Part shown: positions 27,459 to 36,487 of the stretch, piece by piece
How the letters are laid out: every line of letters starts with the position of its first letter
Numbering within the stretch: position 1 is the stretch's first letter
NCBI GenBank assembly: GCA_001464125.1
Contig: LNEP01000001.1
Span: forward strand, 310,001-374,000
DNA: 64,000 nucleotides
Source: Betaproteobacteria bacterium Ga0077540
Lineage (GTDB): Bacteria > Pseudomonadota > Gammaproteobacteria > Burkholderiales > Methylophilaceae
Direction of reading: 5' to 3'
Translations under genes and position numbers: made by a program
The notes under the pieces: generated by a model
The model's input: the letters and a program-made list of their open reading frames with translations, nothing else
Told to the model about the DNA's origin: nothing
Databases searched by the model: none

Positions 27459-27493
27459 AAAAAAACAGGTAGACATAGCTACCTGCTTTTTTT
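27459..27493. terminator. Bidirectional terminator after the small exported protein
   Basis: CAGGTAG (27466-27472) pairs with CTACCTG (27479-27485). The stem is flanked by A and T runs that give a U tract in both directions. It serves the minus-strand gene ending at 27530. Confidence 0.85.
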
Positions 27494-27529
27494 GCACTTT
27501 TGCATCTACACTAGATGCTTAACTAAACG

Positions 27530-27775
27530 TTATATTTTTTTTGTTGCGGGTTTTGCAGTTTGATTGTTGTTAGCATCAATATTTTTAATATTCTTGTTTG
27601 CTGGTGCTGCTGCAGGTTTGGCAGGAGTTACAGGTTTGTTATTGTTAGAACGCATATGTGGCGCCACATTCACAGCTTCTTCTTTGGTGCAGCCACCCAT
27701 AACTGTGTTGCATTCTGCAAACGCAGTATGTGAAGTTAATAATGCAGCTGCAGTGAGTAAAATACCTAATTTCAA
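27530..27775 (-). CDS. Small exported two-cysteine protein, paralogue of 387-626
   Basis: An 81-residue protein with a signal peptide (1-20, cut after AFA) and a mature start ECNTVMGGCTKEEA, followed by HMRSNNN. The rest is an Asn/Lys/Pro/Ala-rich disordered tail. The order Cys, MG, Cys, EE, HM(R/K), N matches the protein at 387-626, although the inter-cysteine distance is six rather than eight. Function unknown. It is divergent from the chromate transporter and has its own terminator. Confidence 0.75.
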   Translation of the reverse strand: MKLGILLTAAALLTSHTAFAECNTVMGGCTKEEAVNVAPHMRSNNNKPVTPAKPAAAPANKNIKNIDANNNQTAKPATKKI

Positions 27776-27905
27776 TCTAATCTCCGTTTATTTAACTGGT
27801 TTAACAGGTCAACCCTAGCTAAGTCTAAGGGGTTAATCTTGTCGGCTTTTATATGCCATAATATCCATAGCAGGTAAAAACAGCCGTTATTATAAAGCAA
27901 ATAAT

Positions 27906-29255
27906 ATGCCAACACATAGTCAAGAATCGGCATCTTTGCCTTCGTATCCCACCTTGTATGAAGCCTTTTTGTATTGGCTCAAATTAGGATGCATCAGTTT
28001 CGGCGGGCCAGCCGGACAAATCGCTATCATGCATCATGATTTAGTCGAGCAAAAAAGATGGATTTCAGAGCATCGTTTTTTAAACGCATTGAACTATTGC
28101 ATCATATTGCCTGGGCCAGAGGCGCAGCAGTTGGCTACCTATATCGGTTGGTTGATGCATCGCACTTGGGGCGGCTTGATAGCGGGAGGGTTATTTATAT
28201 TGCCATCCCTAGTGTTGCTGATATTGCTGAGTTATGGATATTTAAGGTTTGGGCACTTACCAGAGATTGCAGGTGTATTGTATTTAATCAAAGCAGCAGT
28301 GATTGCGATTGTATTATTCGCTGCGCACAGAATTGGCACGAGGGCGCTTAAAAATAGTGCATTTAGGCTCATCGCTCTGACTTCATTATTAGCTATTACG
28401 TTATTTTCCACACCATTTCCCCTCATTATATTAGTAGCCGGCCTCATAGGTTTCATAGGGCACCACTACATGCCCAGCTGGTTTAGTGTTCGTGCAACAA
28501 AACATCATGCAGAATCCGCGAGCAAGGGTATGGCCTTAATGGATGATGATACGCCTCTGCCTGAACATGCAAAGTTTTCGTGGGTTAGTTTCACTAAAGT
28601 GTTGTTAACGGGATTAATTTGTTGGATAAGCGGAGTGGCAGTATTGGTTGTCTGCTACGGTTGGCAATCTGTGTACAGTCAAATGGCATTGTTCTTTAGC
28701 AAAGCCGCTTTACTCACGTTTGGTGGTGCTTATGCGGTGTTGCCCTATGTGTTTCAAGGCGCAGTTGAGCATTATCATTGGTTGACCTCTGCACAGATGA
28801 TGGATGGTTTAGCCCTAGGAGAGACCACGCCTGGCCCGTTAATTATGGTAGTCACTTTTGTGGGGTTTGTTGGTGGTTGGACACAAAGTGCTCACATGGA
28901 TCCATTCAATTCTGCTGTCATAGCCGCCTTAGTGGTGACATTATTTACGTTTTTACCTTCTTTTGTTTTTATTTTGCTGGGTGCACCGTTTATTGAGTCT
29001 ACCAAACATAACCTAAAGCTAGCTGCTCCGTTGGCGGCCATCACAGCAGCTGTAGTGGGCGTAATTGTGGCACTGGCTTTATTTTTTGCTTGGCATTTGT
29101 TTTTTCCAGCGACGCAAGTAAGTCCTGATTACCTAGCTATGCTGTTTTCTGCAATAGGGTTTATTGGATTGTTAAAGTTCAGGTTGAGCGTAATTCGCTT
29201 GATTGGCTTATTTGCTGTGGCAGGGCTGGTCTTGCAGCTGATAAAAGTGATTTAA
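27906..29255 (+). CDS. chrA: Chromate transporter ChrA family protein
   Basis: A 449-residue membrane protein made of two homologous CHR domains. The first has CISFGGPAGQIAIMHHDLV and LPGPEAQQLATYIGW. The second has LTFGGAYAVLPYV and LGETTPGPLIMV. These are the family signatures for proton-coupled chromate efflux. The order of domains and length are standard for the long-chain group. Its true substrate could also be sulfate or another oxyanion. No chrB regulator is adjacent. Confidence 0.92.
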   Translation: MPTHSQESASLPSYPTLYEAFLYWLKLGCISFGGPAGQIAIMHHDLVEQKRWISEHRFLNALNYCIILPGPEAQQLATYIGWLMHRTWGGLIAGGLFILPSLVLLILLSYGYLRFGHLPEIAGVLYLIKAAVIAIVLFAAHRIGTRALKNSAFRLIALTSLLAITLFSTPFPLIILVAGLIGFIGHHYMPSWFSVRATKHHAESASKGMALMDDDTPLPEHAKFSWVSFTKVLLTGLICWISGVAVLVVCYGWQSVYSQMALFFSKAALLTFGGAYAVLPYVFQGAVEHYHWLTSAQMMDGLALGETTPGPLIMVVTFVGFVGGWTQSAHMDPFNSAVIAALVVTLFTFLPSFVFILLGAPFIESTKHNLKLAAPLAAITAAVVGVIVALALFFAWHLFFPATQVSPDYLAMLFSAIGFIGLLKFRLSVIRLIGLFAVAGLVLQLIKVI

Positions 29256-29333
29256 TCTAAATGCCATTGCTAGTTAAAAGAACGAAAATCTCACTGTGCA
29301 GTCTACAAAGTGTTGATATTGATAGGATGTGAA

Positions 29334-29915
29334 ATGAACCCTCAGCTTTTTCGCCAACTAACCAAAGCGATTGTAGGCACTGCAATGTTTGCAACTGCAC
29401 TAGGAGTGACTACTGTGAGCGCTGCACAAGCCAGTTGTGATGGAATCTATAACCAGCAATTAACTACATTGCAAGGATCCAAGCTAAATCTGTGTGATTT
29501 TCAGTCCAAGCCAATATTGGTAGTGAATACCGCTAGCAAATGTGGTTTTACCCCACAGTTTGAAGCGTTAGAAGGACTTTACAGTCAATATAAAGATCAG
29601 GGGTTGCTCGTGATCGGATTTCCATCCAACGATTTTAAGCAAGAGCCTGGAGATAATAAGCAGATAGGGGATTTCTGTAAGCTTACTTATGCAGTAAAGT
29701 TTCCGATGATGAGCAAGAGCAGTGTAACTGGCTCAGCGGCAAATCCACTATATCAACAGCTGATTGCTAAGACTGGTCAATCGCCTCAATGGAATTTCTA
29801 TAAGTATTTGATATTGCCAGGCGGAAAAGAAGTATTTGCATACGATAGTATGGTGCAGCCTGATTCAAAAGAAATTTTGGGTAAAATTAAACCCCATTTA
29901 AAAGCAACTAAGTAG
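29334..29915 (+). CDS. Exported glutathione-peroxidase-like thiol peroxidase
   Basis: A 193-residue protein with an N-terminal signal peptide (cut near VSAAQA) and a GPx thioredoxin fold. The peroxidatic Cys lies in NTASKCGFTPQ. The WNFYKYL segment supplies the conserved Trp and Asn. The usual catalytic Gln (FPxNQF) is Asp here (FPSNDF). It should reduce peroxides in the periplasm with a thiol donor. The ATG at 29334 follows AGGATGTGAA. It is separated from chrA by 78 bases. Confidence 0.88.
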   Translation: MNPQLFRQLTKAIVGTAMFATALGVTTVSAAQASCDGIYNQQLTTLQGSKLNLCDFQSKPILVVNTASKCGFTPQFEALEGLYSQYKDQGLLVIGFPSNDFKQEPGDNKQIGDFCKLTYAVKFPMMSKSSVTGSAANPLYQQLIAKTGQSPQWNFYKYLILPGGKEVFAYDSMVQPDSKEILGKIKPHLKATK

Positions 29916-29928
29916 TAGGTTCGAAATT

Positions 29929-29956
29929 AAAAAGCCACGCATGTGCGTGGCTTTTT
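29929..29956. terminator. Bidirectional terminator between peroxidase and ppsR genes
   Basis: AAAAAGCCACGC (29929-29940) pairs with GCGTGGCTTTTT (29945-29956) around ATGT. T runs arise on both strands, so it ends both convergent genes. Confidence 0.85.
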
Positions 29957-29986
29957 AACTTCAATGGTTTTGTATTAAGTATAAGT

Positions 29987-30811
29987 TTAAGCTGCGGTTT
30001 TTGCTGGCTGTCTGATTTTTTGCATGATAATCGCAGACAGTTCCTCTACAGAGCGGCTGGTAGAGTCAGCCCATGTAATGCCAGCGTTACGCATTAAATT
30101 CTCAGCGGTTGCCACTTCCTTTTTGCAGTTTTCTAGAGAGGCATAAAAACTACCGGCACGGCGTTCATTCCGTACAGAATGTAAGCGCTCTGGTTTAATG
30201 GTTAGGCCGAAGATTTTATCAATATGCTTGTGCAAAACCTCAGGCAATGAGCCACGTTCAAAATCTTCCGGAATCAATGGGTAGTTAGCCGCTTTAATCC
30301 CAAACTGCATGGCCAAATAAACGCTGGTAGGGGTTTTGCCGCAACGGGATACACCAATCAAAATAACTTGCGCTTCTTCTAACCCAGAGTTGGTCATGCC
30401 GTCATCATGATTCAGCGTAAAGTTAACCGCTTCCATACGCTCATGATAATTGCTACCCATCACACTGTGTGCAATGCCTGCGCCCGTCAGCGGTTTTTGC
30501 TGTAGCTCTTCACCCAATGGATCTATAAACACATTGAATAAATCAATAAAGTACGCGTCAACTTCTTTGAGTGCCTGGCGTAGTTCTAAATTACCCACAG
30601 ACATAATGACTACCGGACGAATCTGGTCTTCTTCGGTTACTTCATGAATCGCTTGCTTCGCCAGTTTTACTTTATCCAGCGTATCGGTGAACGGCATGCG
30701 CACTTGCTTAAAGTGCGTTCGAGGAAAATGTTCCAGTAATTTACCAAGCGCACCAGCTGTAATGCCTGTGCCATCTGAAATAAAGAAAACAGTACGATCC
30801 AAAATAACCAC
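29987..30811 (-). CDS. ppsR: PEP synthase regulatory protein (kinase/pyrophosphorylase)
   Basis: A 274-residue DUF299 protein that inactivates PEP synthase with ADP-dependent threonine phosphorylation and reactivates it by phosphorolysis. The nucleotide-binding loop is GVSRCGKTPTS. The N-terminus VFFISDGTGITA and the segment GSNYHERMEAVNF are typical. It starts four bases after the stop of ppsA, so the two are one operon, as in E. coli-like relatives where the genes are adjacent but divergent. Confidence 0.94.
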   Translation of the reverse strand: MVILDRTVFFISDGTGITAGALGKLLEHFPRTHFKQVRMPFTDTLDKVKLAKQAIHEVTEEDQIRPVVIMSVGNLELRQALKEVDAYFIDLFNVFIDPLGEELQQKPLTGAGIAHSVMGSNYHERMEAVNFTLNHDDGMTNSGLEEAQVILIGVSRCGKTPTSVYLAMQFGIKAANYPLIPEDFERGSLPEVLHKHIDKIFGLTIKPERLHSVRNERRAGSFYASLENCKKEVATAENLMRNAGITWADSTSRSVEELSAIIMQKIRQPAKTAA

Positions 30812-30815
30812 CTGA

Positions 30816-33188
30816 CTATTTTTTGGTCAGACGCTGCCAAGTAGCAACAACGGTATCTGGGTTTAATGAAACGGATTGGATGCCTTCTGCCACCAGCCAT
30901 TCTGCAAAGTCTGGATGGTCGGAAGGGCCTTGGCCACAAATGCCTACATATTTACCTAAACGATTGCAGGTATTAATCGCCATTTTTAGCAATACTTTTA
31001 CTGCATCGTTACGTTCATCGAAGCCATCTGCCAAGATGCCAGAGTCACGGTCCATGCCCAAGGTTAATTGGGTTAAATCGTTAGAACCAATCGAGAAGCC
31101 ATCAAAGTATTCCAAGAACTGTTCTGCAAGCAGGGCGTTAGATGGAATCTCACACATCATAATCAAACGTAAGCCATTCTCGCCACGTTTGAGCCCATTG
31201 GAAGCCATAATTTCTGTCACAGCACGCGCTTCATCCAATGTGCGTACAAATGGAATCATCAACTCGACGTTGGTCAAGCCCATTTCATCACGCACACGTT
31301 TCATGGCTTGGCATTCCATGGCAAAACACTCTTTGAAGTCTTCTGCCATGTAGCGTGCAGCACCGCGGAAACCAATCATTGGGTTTTCTTCATCTGGTTC
31401 GTAAATCTCACCACCCACCAATTTTTTGTATTCGTTAGACTTGAAATCAGAAGTACGCACAATCACCGGTTTTGGATAGAACGCTGCAGCGATAGTCGCA
31501 ACGCCTTCAGCCACTTTATCGATATAGAATTGTTTTGGTGATGCATAGCCGCGCGCACGGTTTTTAATCGTGTCTTGAATCGCTTTTGGCATTGCATCAA
31601 TATTCAAAATAGCTTTTGGGTGAATGCCGACCATGTTGTTAATCACAAACTCTAAACGTGCCAAGCCAACACCATCATTAGGCGTTTGTGCAAAGCTAAA
31701 CGCCATGTCTGGATTGCCCACGTTCATCATGATTTTGCAAGGTGGTTTAGACAATGCACTGTTGGCCTGTGTGTTGACTTCAAAGTCCAGAGCGCCATGG
31801 TAGACAAAGCCAGTTTCACCTTCGGCACATGACACAGTCACAATCTCGCCTTCACGCAGCAAGTCTGTCGCATTCACGGAACCTACAATGGCAGGAATAC
31901 CCAGTTCACGCGCAATAATCGCCGCGTGGCAAGTACGTCCACCACGGTTAGTCACCAAAGCGCTTGCGCGTTTCATCACCGGTTCCCAGTTAGGGTCCGT
32001 CATATCGGCCACCAATACATCACCTGGTTGCACTTCGTGCATTTCAGCTGGGTCTAATACAATGCGCACTGGGCCAACACCAACTTTTTGCGTAACAGCG
32101 CGGCCAGCCACCAAAGGCTTAGCGGAGTGTTTTTGCAATTTGTAGGTTTCGGTCACATTATTGTGTGCTTCTTGCGATTTCACAGTTTCCGGACGGGCTT
32201 GCAAAATATACAGTTTGTTATCCAAACCGTTTTTGCCCCACTCAATATCCATTGGGCAGCCATAGTGTGATTCAATGGTCATGGCATAGCCTGCCAATTC
32301 CAAAATATCTGCATCAGTCAATGAATAACGGTCTGAATCTGCTGGGTCTACATCCACAGTATGTGTGGATTTGCCAGCTTGTGTTGCATCTGAGAACACC
32401 ATTTTGATGAGTTTAGAACCCATGGTGCGGCGTACGATGGCTGGTTTACCTTGCGCTAACAATGGCTTATGCACATAGAACTCATCTGGATTTACGGCAC
32501 CTTGCACCACTGTTTCGCCCAAGCCATAAGATGAGGTAATGAATGCCACATCTTTAAAGCCAGATTCAGTATCAATGGTAAACATCACACCGGCACAGCC
32601 GATATCGCTACGCACCATTTGTTGTACGCCAGCAGAGAGTGCTACATCTGCGTGCACAAAGCCTTTGTGTACGCGGTAAGAAATCGCGCGGTCATTATAT
32701 AAAGAGGCAAACACTTCTTTAATAGCATGGGTAATATTGTCTAAGCCATGAATATTTAAAAAGCTTTCTTGCTGACCAGCAAAAGAAGCATCTGGCAAGT
32801 CTTCTGCAGTGGCGGATGAACGTACCGCAAATGTAGTGCCTGGTGCAGATTTTTCAATTAGACGGGCATAGTTTTCTGCAATCGCTGTTTGTAATGCAGG
32901 TGGAAATTGTGCTTCCATAATCCAGCCGCGGATTTGTGCGCCACATTTCGCCAATGCTTGTGTATCATCTGCATTAAGTTTATCAAGTAAATCATTGATT
33001 TTTTTATCTAAATCACCTTGCGCTAAGAACTCTCTATAAGCATCGGCAGTCGTGGCAAACCCTGTAGGAACACGTACGCCTTTAGCACTTAATTGAGAAA
33101 TCATTTCACCTAGTGAAGCGTTTTTACCCCCAACAGATGGTACATCGCTATTACGTAGATTTTCAAATGGAATGACATGGCTAGACAT
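30816..33188 (-). CDS. ppsA: Phosphoenolpyruvate synthase
   Basis: A 790-residue enzyme that converts pyruvate, ATP and water to PEP, AMP and phosphate. The N-terminal ATP-grasp-like domain has [14 protein letters not shown] and [20 protein letters not shown]. The swivelling domain has the phosphorylated His in [15 protein letters not shown]. The TIM-barrel ends with [11 protein letters not shown] and the Cys-containing [12 protein letters not shown]. In RuMP methylotrophs it links pyruvate to gluconeogenesis. It is divergent from mptG, and an 18-bp palindrome lies between them. Confidence 0.96.
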   Translation of the reverse strand: MSSHVIPFENLRNSDVPSVGGKNASLGEMISQLSAKGVRVPTGFATTADAYREFLAQGDLDKKINDLLDKLNADDTQALAKCGAQIRGWIMEAQFPPALQTAIAENYARLIEKSAPGTTFAVRSSATAEDLPDASFAGQQESFLNIHGLDNITHAIKEVFASLYNDRAISYRVHKGFVHADVALSAGVQQMVRSDIGCAGVMFTIDTESGFKDVAFITSSYGLGETVVQGAVNPDEFYVHKPLLAQGKPAIVRRTMGSKLIKMVFSDATQAGKSTHTVDVDPADSDRYSLTDADILELAGYAMTIESHYGCPMDIEWGKNGLDNKLYILQARPETVKSQEAHNNVTETYKLQKHSAKPLVAGRAVTQKVGVGPVRIVLDPAEMHEVQPGDVLVADMTDPNWEPVMKRASALVTNRGGRTCHAAIIARELGIPAIVGSVNATDLLREGEIVTVSCAEGETGFVYHGALDFEVNTQANSALSKPPCKIMMNVGNPDMAFSFAQTPNDGVGLARLEFVINNMVGIHPKAILNIDAMPKAIQDTIKNRARGYASPKQFYIDKVAEGVATIAAAFYPKPVIVRTSDFKSNEYKKLVGGEIYEPDEENPMIGFRGAARYMAEDFKECFAMECQAMKRVRDEMGLTNVELMIPFVRTLDEARAVTEIMASNGLKRGENGLRLIMMCEIPSNALLAEQFLEYFDGFSIGSNDLTQLTLGMDRDSGILADGFDERNDAVKVLLKMAINTCNRLGKYVGICGQGPSDHPDFAEWLVAEGIQSVSLNPDTVVATWQRLTKK

Positions 33189-33316
33189 ACGAATCCCTTA
33201 AAATTGTTCTAACACCTGCACAAACTTTGCGTTTGGAATCAGATTTACATTGAATATGGTTTAAACTCTTGCCTAGGCATTATGCCAAATTAGCCCAATG
33301 ATGTCACGTTGCTTGA

Positions 33317-33334
33317 TTAGTCTATATAGACTAA
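33317..33334. promoter_or_regulatory. Perfect 18-bp palindrome between ppsA and mptG
   Basis: TTAGTCTATATAGACTAA reads the same on both strands. It lies 129 bases before ppsA and 68 before mptG in their shared divergent promoter region. It fits the binding site of a dimeric regulator. A shorter palindrome, TGCCTAGGCA, lies about 50 bases nearer ppsA. Confidence 0.6.
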
Positions 33335-33401
33335 AACCATTGAGCAAAGCTTGGTATAGTGCGATTGAGTACCTTAGCCATTTCATTTTGTTTAAAGCAC
33401 T

Positions 33402-34367
33402 ATGCATACACATTCAAATCAGCGACAAGTCGAAATTACCACCTCTGCAAGATTGCATATGGGATTTTTTGATTTGAATGGTTCGCTGGGTCGGCGTTAT
33501 GGCAGCATGGGGTTAAGTTTGAACGCGCCACAGACGCGTATACAGGTATCCGTTGGTGATGCGACCGCTGTGCCAGACTATTTAGAACGTAGCAAACGTG
33601 CGTTATTACAGCATTTTGGCATTCATGCCCCTGTCTCTATTCAAGTTCTTGAGGAAATACCACGCCATGCGGGTTTAGGCTCGGGCACGCAAATGGCGCT
33701 TGCGCTAGGTGTCGCGATTGGGGAGTTGTTTGACTTAAAACTGAGCTTGCGTGAGATAGCACAATGTATTGGAAGAGGCGCACGGTCAGGCATCGGTGTT
33801 GGCACGTTTGCGTCGGGTGGGGTGGTGGTGGACGGCGGTGTCAATGCGAGTAAGCAGGTTCCACCGGTTGTTGCGCAGCATCCATTTCCTGAGACTTGGC
33901 GTATTTTACTTATCTTTGATAACCAATATATTGGTGTGCATGGCCCTGCAGAGACGCAGGCGTTTAAAGTGTTGTCTGATCAAAGTTTGGGGCATACACA
34001 GCAGCTTAGTCATCAGGTATTGATGCAGGGTTTGCCAGCACTAGTGGAACAGGATATGAGTGCGTTTGCTAAAGTAGTGTCGGCTTTGCAAATCTATAAC
34101 GGTGATTATTTTGCACCTGTACAAGGTGGACGCTATGCTAGTCGCTTGGTTTCTCAAGTGCTCAATGATCTCAATGCGCATGACATTCACTGTGCAGGGC
34201 AGAGTTCTTGGGGGCCGACGGGCTTTGCAATATTTCCAGATCAAGTGACAGCAGAGTTGCATATGCGGCGATTGCAAGCAGCGTTTCCACATCCTCAATT
34301 AGGCTGGCAATTATGCTCAGCAAACAATCAAGGTGCGCGTATTATTGTAAGAAATAAGGGCGAATAG
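33402..34367 (+). CDS. mptG: Beta-ribofuranosylaminobenzene 5'-phosphate synthase
   Basis: A 321-residue GHMP-kinase-fold enzyme. It joins p-aminobenzoate to phosphoribosyl pyrophosphate with loss of CO2 and PPi, the first committed step to methanopterin. SARLHMGFFDLNGSLGR and HAGLGSGTQMALALG (the glycine-rich GHMP loop) identify it. The C-terminal part has GQSSWGPTGFA. pABA would come partly from PabB encoded at 44684-46105. It starts the run of H4MPT-related genes and is 104 bases before mtdB. Confidence 0.93.
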   Translation: MHTHSNQRQVEITTSARLHMGFFDLNGSLGRRYGSMGLSLNAPQTRIQVSVGDATAVPDYLERSKRALLQHFGIHAPVSIQVLEEIPRHAGLGSGTQMALALGVAIGELFDLKLSLREIAQCIGRGARSGIGVGTFASGGVVVDGGVNASKQVPPVVAQHPFPETWRILLIFDNQYIGVHGPAETQAFKVLSDQSLGHTQQLSHQVLMQGLPALVEQDMSAFAKVVSALQIYNGDYFAPVQGGRYASRLVSQVLNDLNAHDIHCAGQSSWGPTGFAIFPDQVTAELHMRRLQAAFPHPQLGWQLCSANNQGARIIVRNKGE

Positions 34368-34471
34368 ACGGGTTAATCACCGCTTTGAATGTTGTGCGTT
34401 GCGGTTAAAGTTGAGCATGTAGGAATAAAATAATCGATAGTATTCTTGAGATAATCTATTAAAGAAGATAA

Positions 34472-35368
34472 ATGATGAATAAAATCAGTATATTGCATTT
34501 AGTCACTGCTGCTAAAAATGCTAGCCCATTTGATGTCAACATGGCGTTTGATGCAGGCTATGAAAAAATCATGCCTTATACCAACGTGTTGTTAAATGAA
34601 GTCATCGCCTTAACGCAGGATGCTATTTTCTCTAGAAGTCCTAGCGGTATTAAGCAGGAAGCCTTCTTTTTTGGAGGTCGCGATATTCATTTAGCGTTGG
34701 ATATGCAAAAAACAGCGAGAAGCGCAATGTTTAAACCATTTGAAATGTCTACCTTTTCAGATCCTTCAGGCGCCTTTACCACAGCTGCAGCCATGTTGGC
34801 CAAAGTAGATGCGCATTTGCAAAAAAGTCAGCAGTCATTGGGGCAGCAAACCATTGCAATTTTTGGCGCAAGCGGCACTGTCGGCTCTACCGCAGCATTA
34901 ATCGCAGCGCGTCAAGGCGCAACAATACATATGATGGCGCATGCGGATACAGCCAGCATGCAAGCCTATGTTGATAACATGCAAGAGCGCTACGGAGTAG
35001 AGCTAAAAGTGATGGATGGAAGTAATCCATCAGCTAAAAAGGCAGCTTTAGATCAGGCCACCGTTGCTTTGTGTGCAACGCCAGCAGGCATACGAGTGTT
35101 AGAAATAGATCAGTTCGCGAAATCCACTTCATTAAAAGTAGTTGCCGATGTAAACGCAGTGCCGCCATCTGCAATTGAGGGTGTGGATGTAATGGCAAAC
35201 GGAACGCTGATAGCGAATACACAAATTGCAGGATTTGGCGCACTGGCGATTGGTCAATTGAAATATGTGACTCAGCACAAGCTCTTACAGCGCATGTTGA
35301 GTAGCGATGTGCCTATGCATATCGATTATCACGATGCGTATGAGTTTGCCTGCGCAAATGCAAAATAA
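34472..35368 (+). CDS. mtdB: Methylene-tetrahydromethanopterin dehydrogenase MtdB
   Basis: A 298-residue NAD(P)-dependent enzyme that oxidises methylene-H4MPT to methenyl-H4MPT in formaldehyde oxidation. The Rossmann motif is IFGASGTVGSTAAL. The N-terminal domain has HLVTAAKNASPFDVNMAFDAGY, typical of MtdA/MtdB (key residues K, P and D). I prefer MtdB over MtdA because of the H4MPT gene surroundings. AAAGAAG precedes the start. The last 11 bases overlap the preferred start of orfY. Confidence 0.93.
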   Translation: MMNKISILHLVTAAKNASPFDVNMAFDAGYEKIMPYTNVLLNEVIALTQDAIFSRSPSGIKQEAFFFGGRDIHLALDMQKTARSAMFKPFEMSTFSDPSGAFTTAAAMLAKVDAHLQKSQQSLGQQTIAIFGASGTVGSTAALIAARQGATIHMMAHADTASMQAYVDNMQERYGVELKVMDGSNPSAKKAALDQATVALCATPAGIRVLEIDQFAKSTSLKVVADVNAVPPSAIEGVDVMANGTLIANTQIAGFGALAIGQLKYVTQHKLLQRMLSSDVPMHIDYHDAYEFACANAK

Positions 35369-36464
35369 ACCAATAATTATTATCGCAGCCATTTCTAGTC
35401 GGCCTTATGTGAAAGCCGCTGTAGACGCTGGTTATGATGTGATTGCCATAGACGCATATCTAGATCAAGACACGCAATCTATGGCAAAGCAATGCTATTA
35501 CGTGCCATGCGTCAATCAGCAATTTGATGCGCAATCTATGTTGGATGCTATATCACTCGTGATTGATGCGCATGAGCAACAACCACTGTTCGGATTGAGC
35601 TACGGCGCCGGCTTTGAAGCGCAGCCAGCATTGATAGCGGAAATACAATCTCGATTACCATTGCTGGCTAACGCAGCTAGCACGGTTAAGCAATCTAAGG
35701 ATCCCAAAGCTTTCTTTCAATTCTGTCAGACACATGGTTTTGTAACGCCAGCAATTGCATTGATGACACCACCCAATCATATAAATGAGTGGCTGATTAA
35801 AACGATTGGCGGAAGTGGTGGTGCGCATGTTTGTTTTGCGCAAAGCAATACGTCAGGATTGGCAATAGACCAGTACTATCAAAAGTTTCAACCAGGTGTC
35901 TCCGTTTCGTGTTTGTTTTTAGCGACTGACTCGGGCGTAAGTATCATTGGCATGAATGAGCAATGGGTGGATGCAGAGATGGGCTTGCCATTTAAATATG
36001 GAGGTGCGGTTAGTCATCATGCGCTAGAAGCCAACGTATTGGCAGAGTATTCACGTTTTATTACGTTGGCCACTGCTTATTTTGGACTCAAAGGATTGAA
36101 TAGCGTTGATGCGTTATTAGACGGTGAGCGGCTTGTTTTCTTGGAGATTAATCCTCGATTAAGCGCAACACTTGATTTGTATGCTACACAGGAGGGCTCT
36201 TTATTCGCATCTCATGTGGCGGCATTTCAATCACGAACTGTGACCTTGCCCAAAGTGTTAAATCATCCAAAGGCACATCATATTGTATACGCAAAACAAA
36301 TAACCAAAACCCAAGCGCATCAGGCTTGGCCAGACTGGGTGTGTGATATACCAAGTCAACAACAAACATTTGATGTTGGCATGCCGATTTGCACAGTTGT
36401 ATCTGTTGCTGATACCGTGCATGCAGCTAAACAGCTAGTGAAATTAAGAGCAGCTAGCCTATAA
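35358..36464 (+). CDS. orfY: ATP-grasp protein of the H4MPT gene set (OrfY type)
   Basis: A 368-residue ATP-grasp ligase-like protein. The N-terminus has IIIIAAISSRPYVKAAVDAGYDV, a nucleotide-binding pre-ATP-grasp fold (described by its hydrophobic strand and SRPY). KTIGGSGGAHV and FLEINPRLSATLDLY are the ATP-grasp core. In methylotrophs an uncharacterised ATP-grasp gene, orfY, lies between mtdB and mch, as here. It probably attaches an amino acid or related group in cofactor assembly. The ATG at 35358 is preferred; longer frames start inside mtdB without a ribosome site. Confidence 0.85.
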   Translation: MQNKPIIIIAAISSRPYVKAAVDAGYDVIAIDAYLDQDTQSMAKQCYYVPCVNQQFDAQSMLDAISLVIDAHEQQPLFGLSYGAGFEAQPALIAEIQSRLPLLANAASTVKQSKDPKAFFQFCQTHGFVTPAIALMTPPNHINEWLIKTIGGSGGAHVCFAQSNTSGLAIDQYYQKFQPGVSVSCLFLATDSGVSIIGMNEQWVDAEMGLPFKYGGAVSHHALEANVLAEYSRFITLATAYFGLKGLNSVDALLDGERLVFLEINPRLSATLDLYATQEGSLFASHVAAFQSRTVTLPKVLNHPKAHHIVYAKQITKTQAHQAWPDWVCDIPSQQQTFDVGMPICTVVSVADTVHAAKQLVKLRAASL

Positions 36465-36487
36465 CAATAATTTTACGGGGTGTCATT

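Noticed and set aside
30823..31353. 176-residue plus-strand frame within ppsA
   Set aside because: It lies wholly inside a strongly conserved enzyme gene on the other strand and shows no recognisable protein features.
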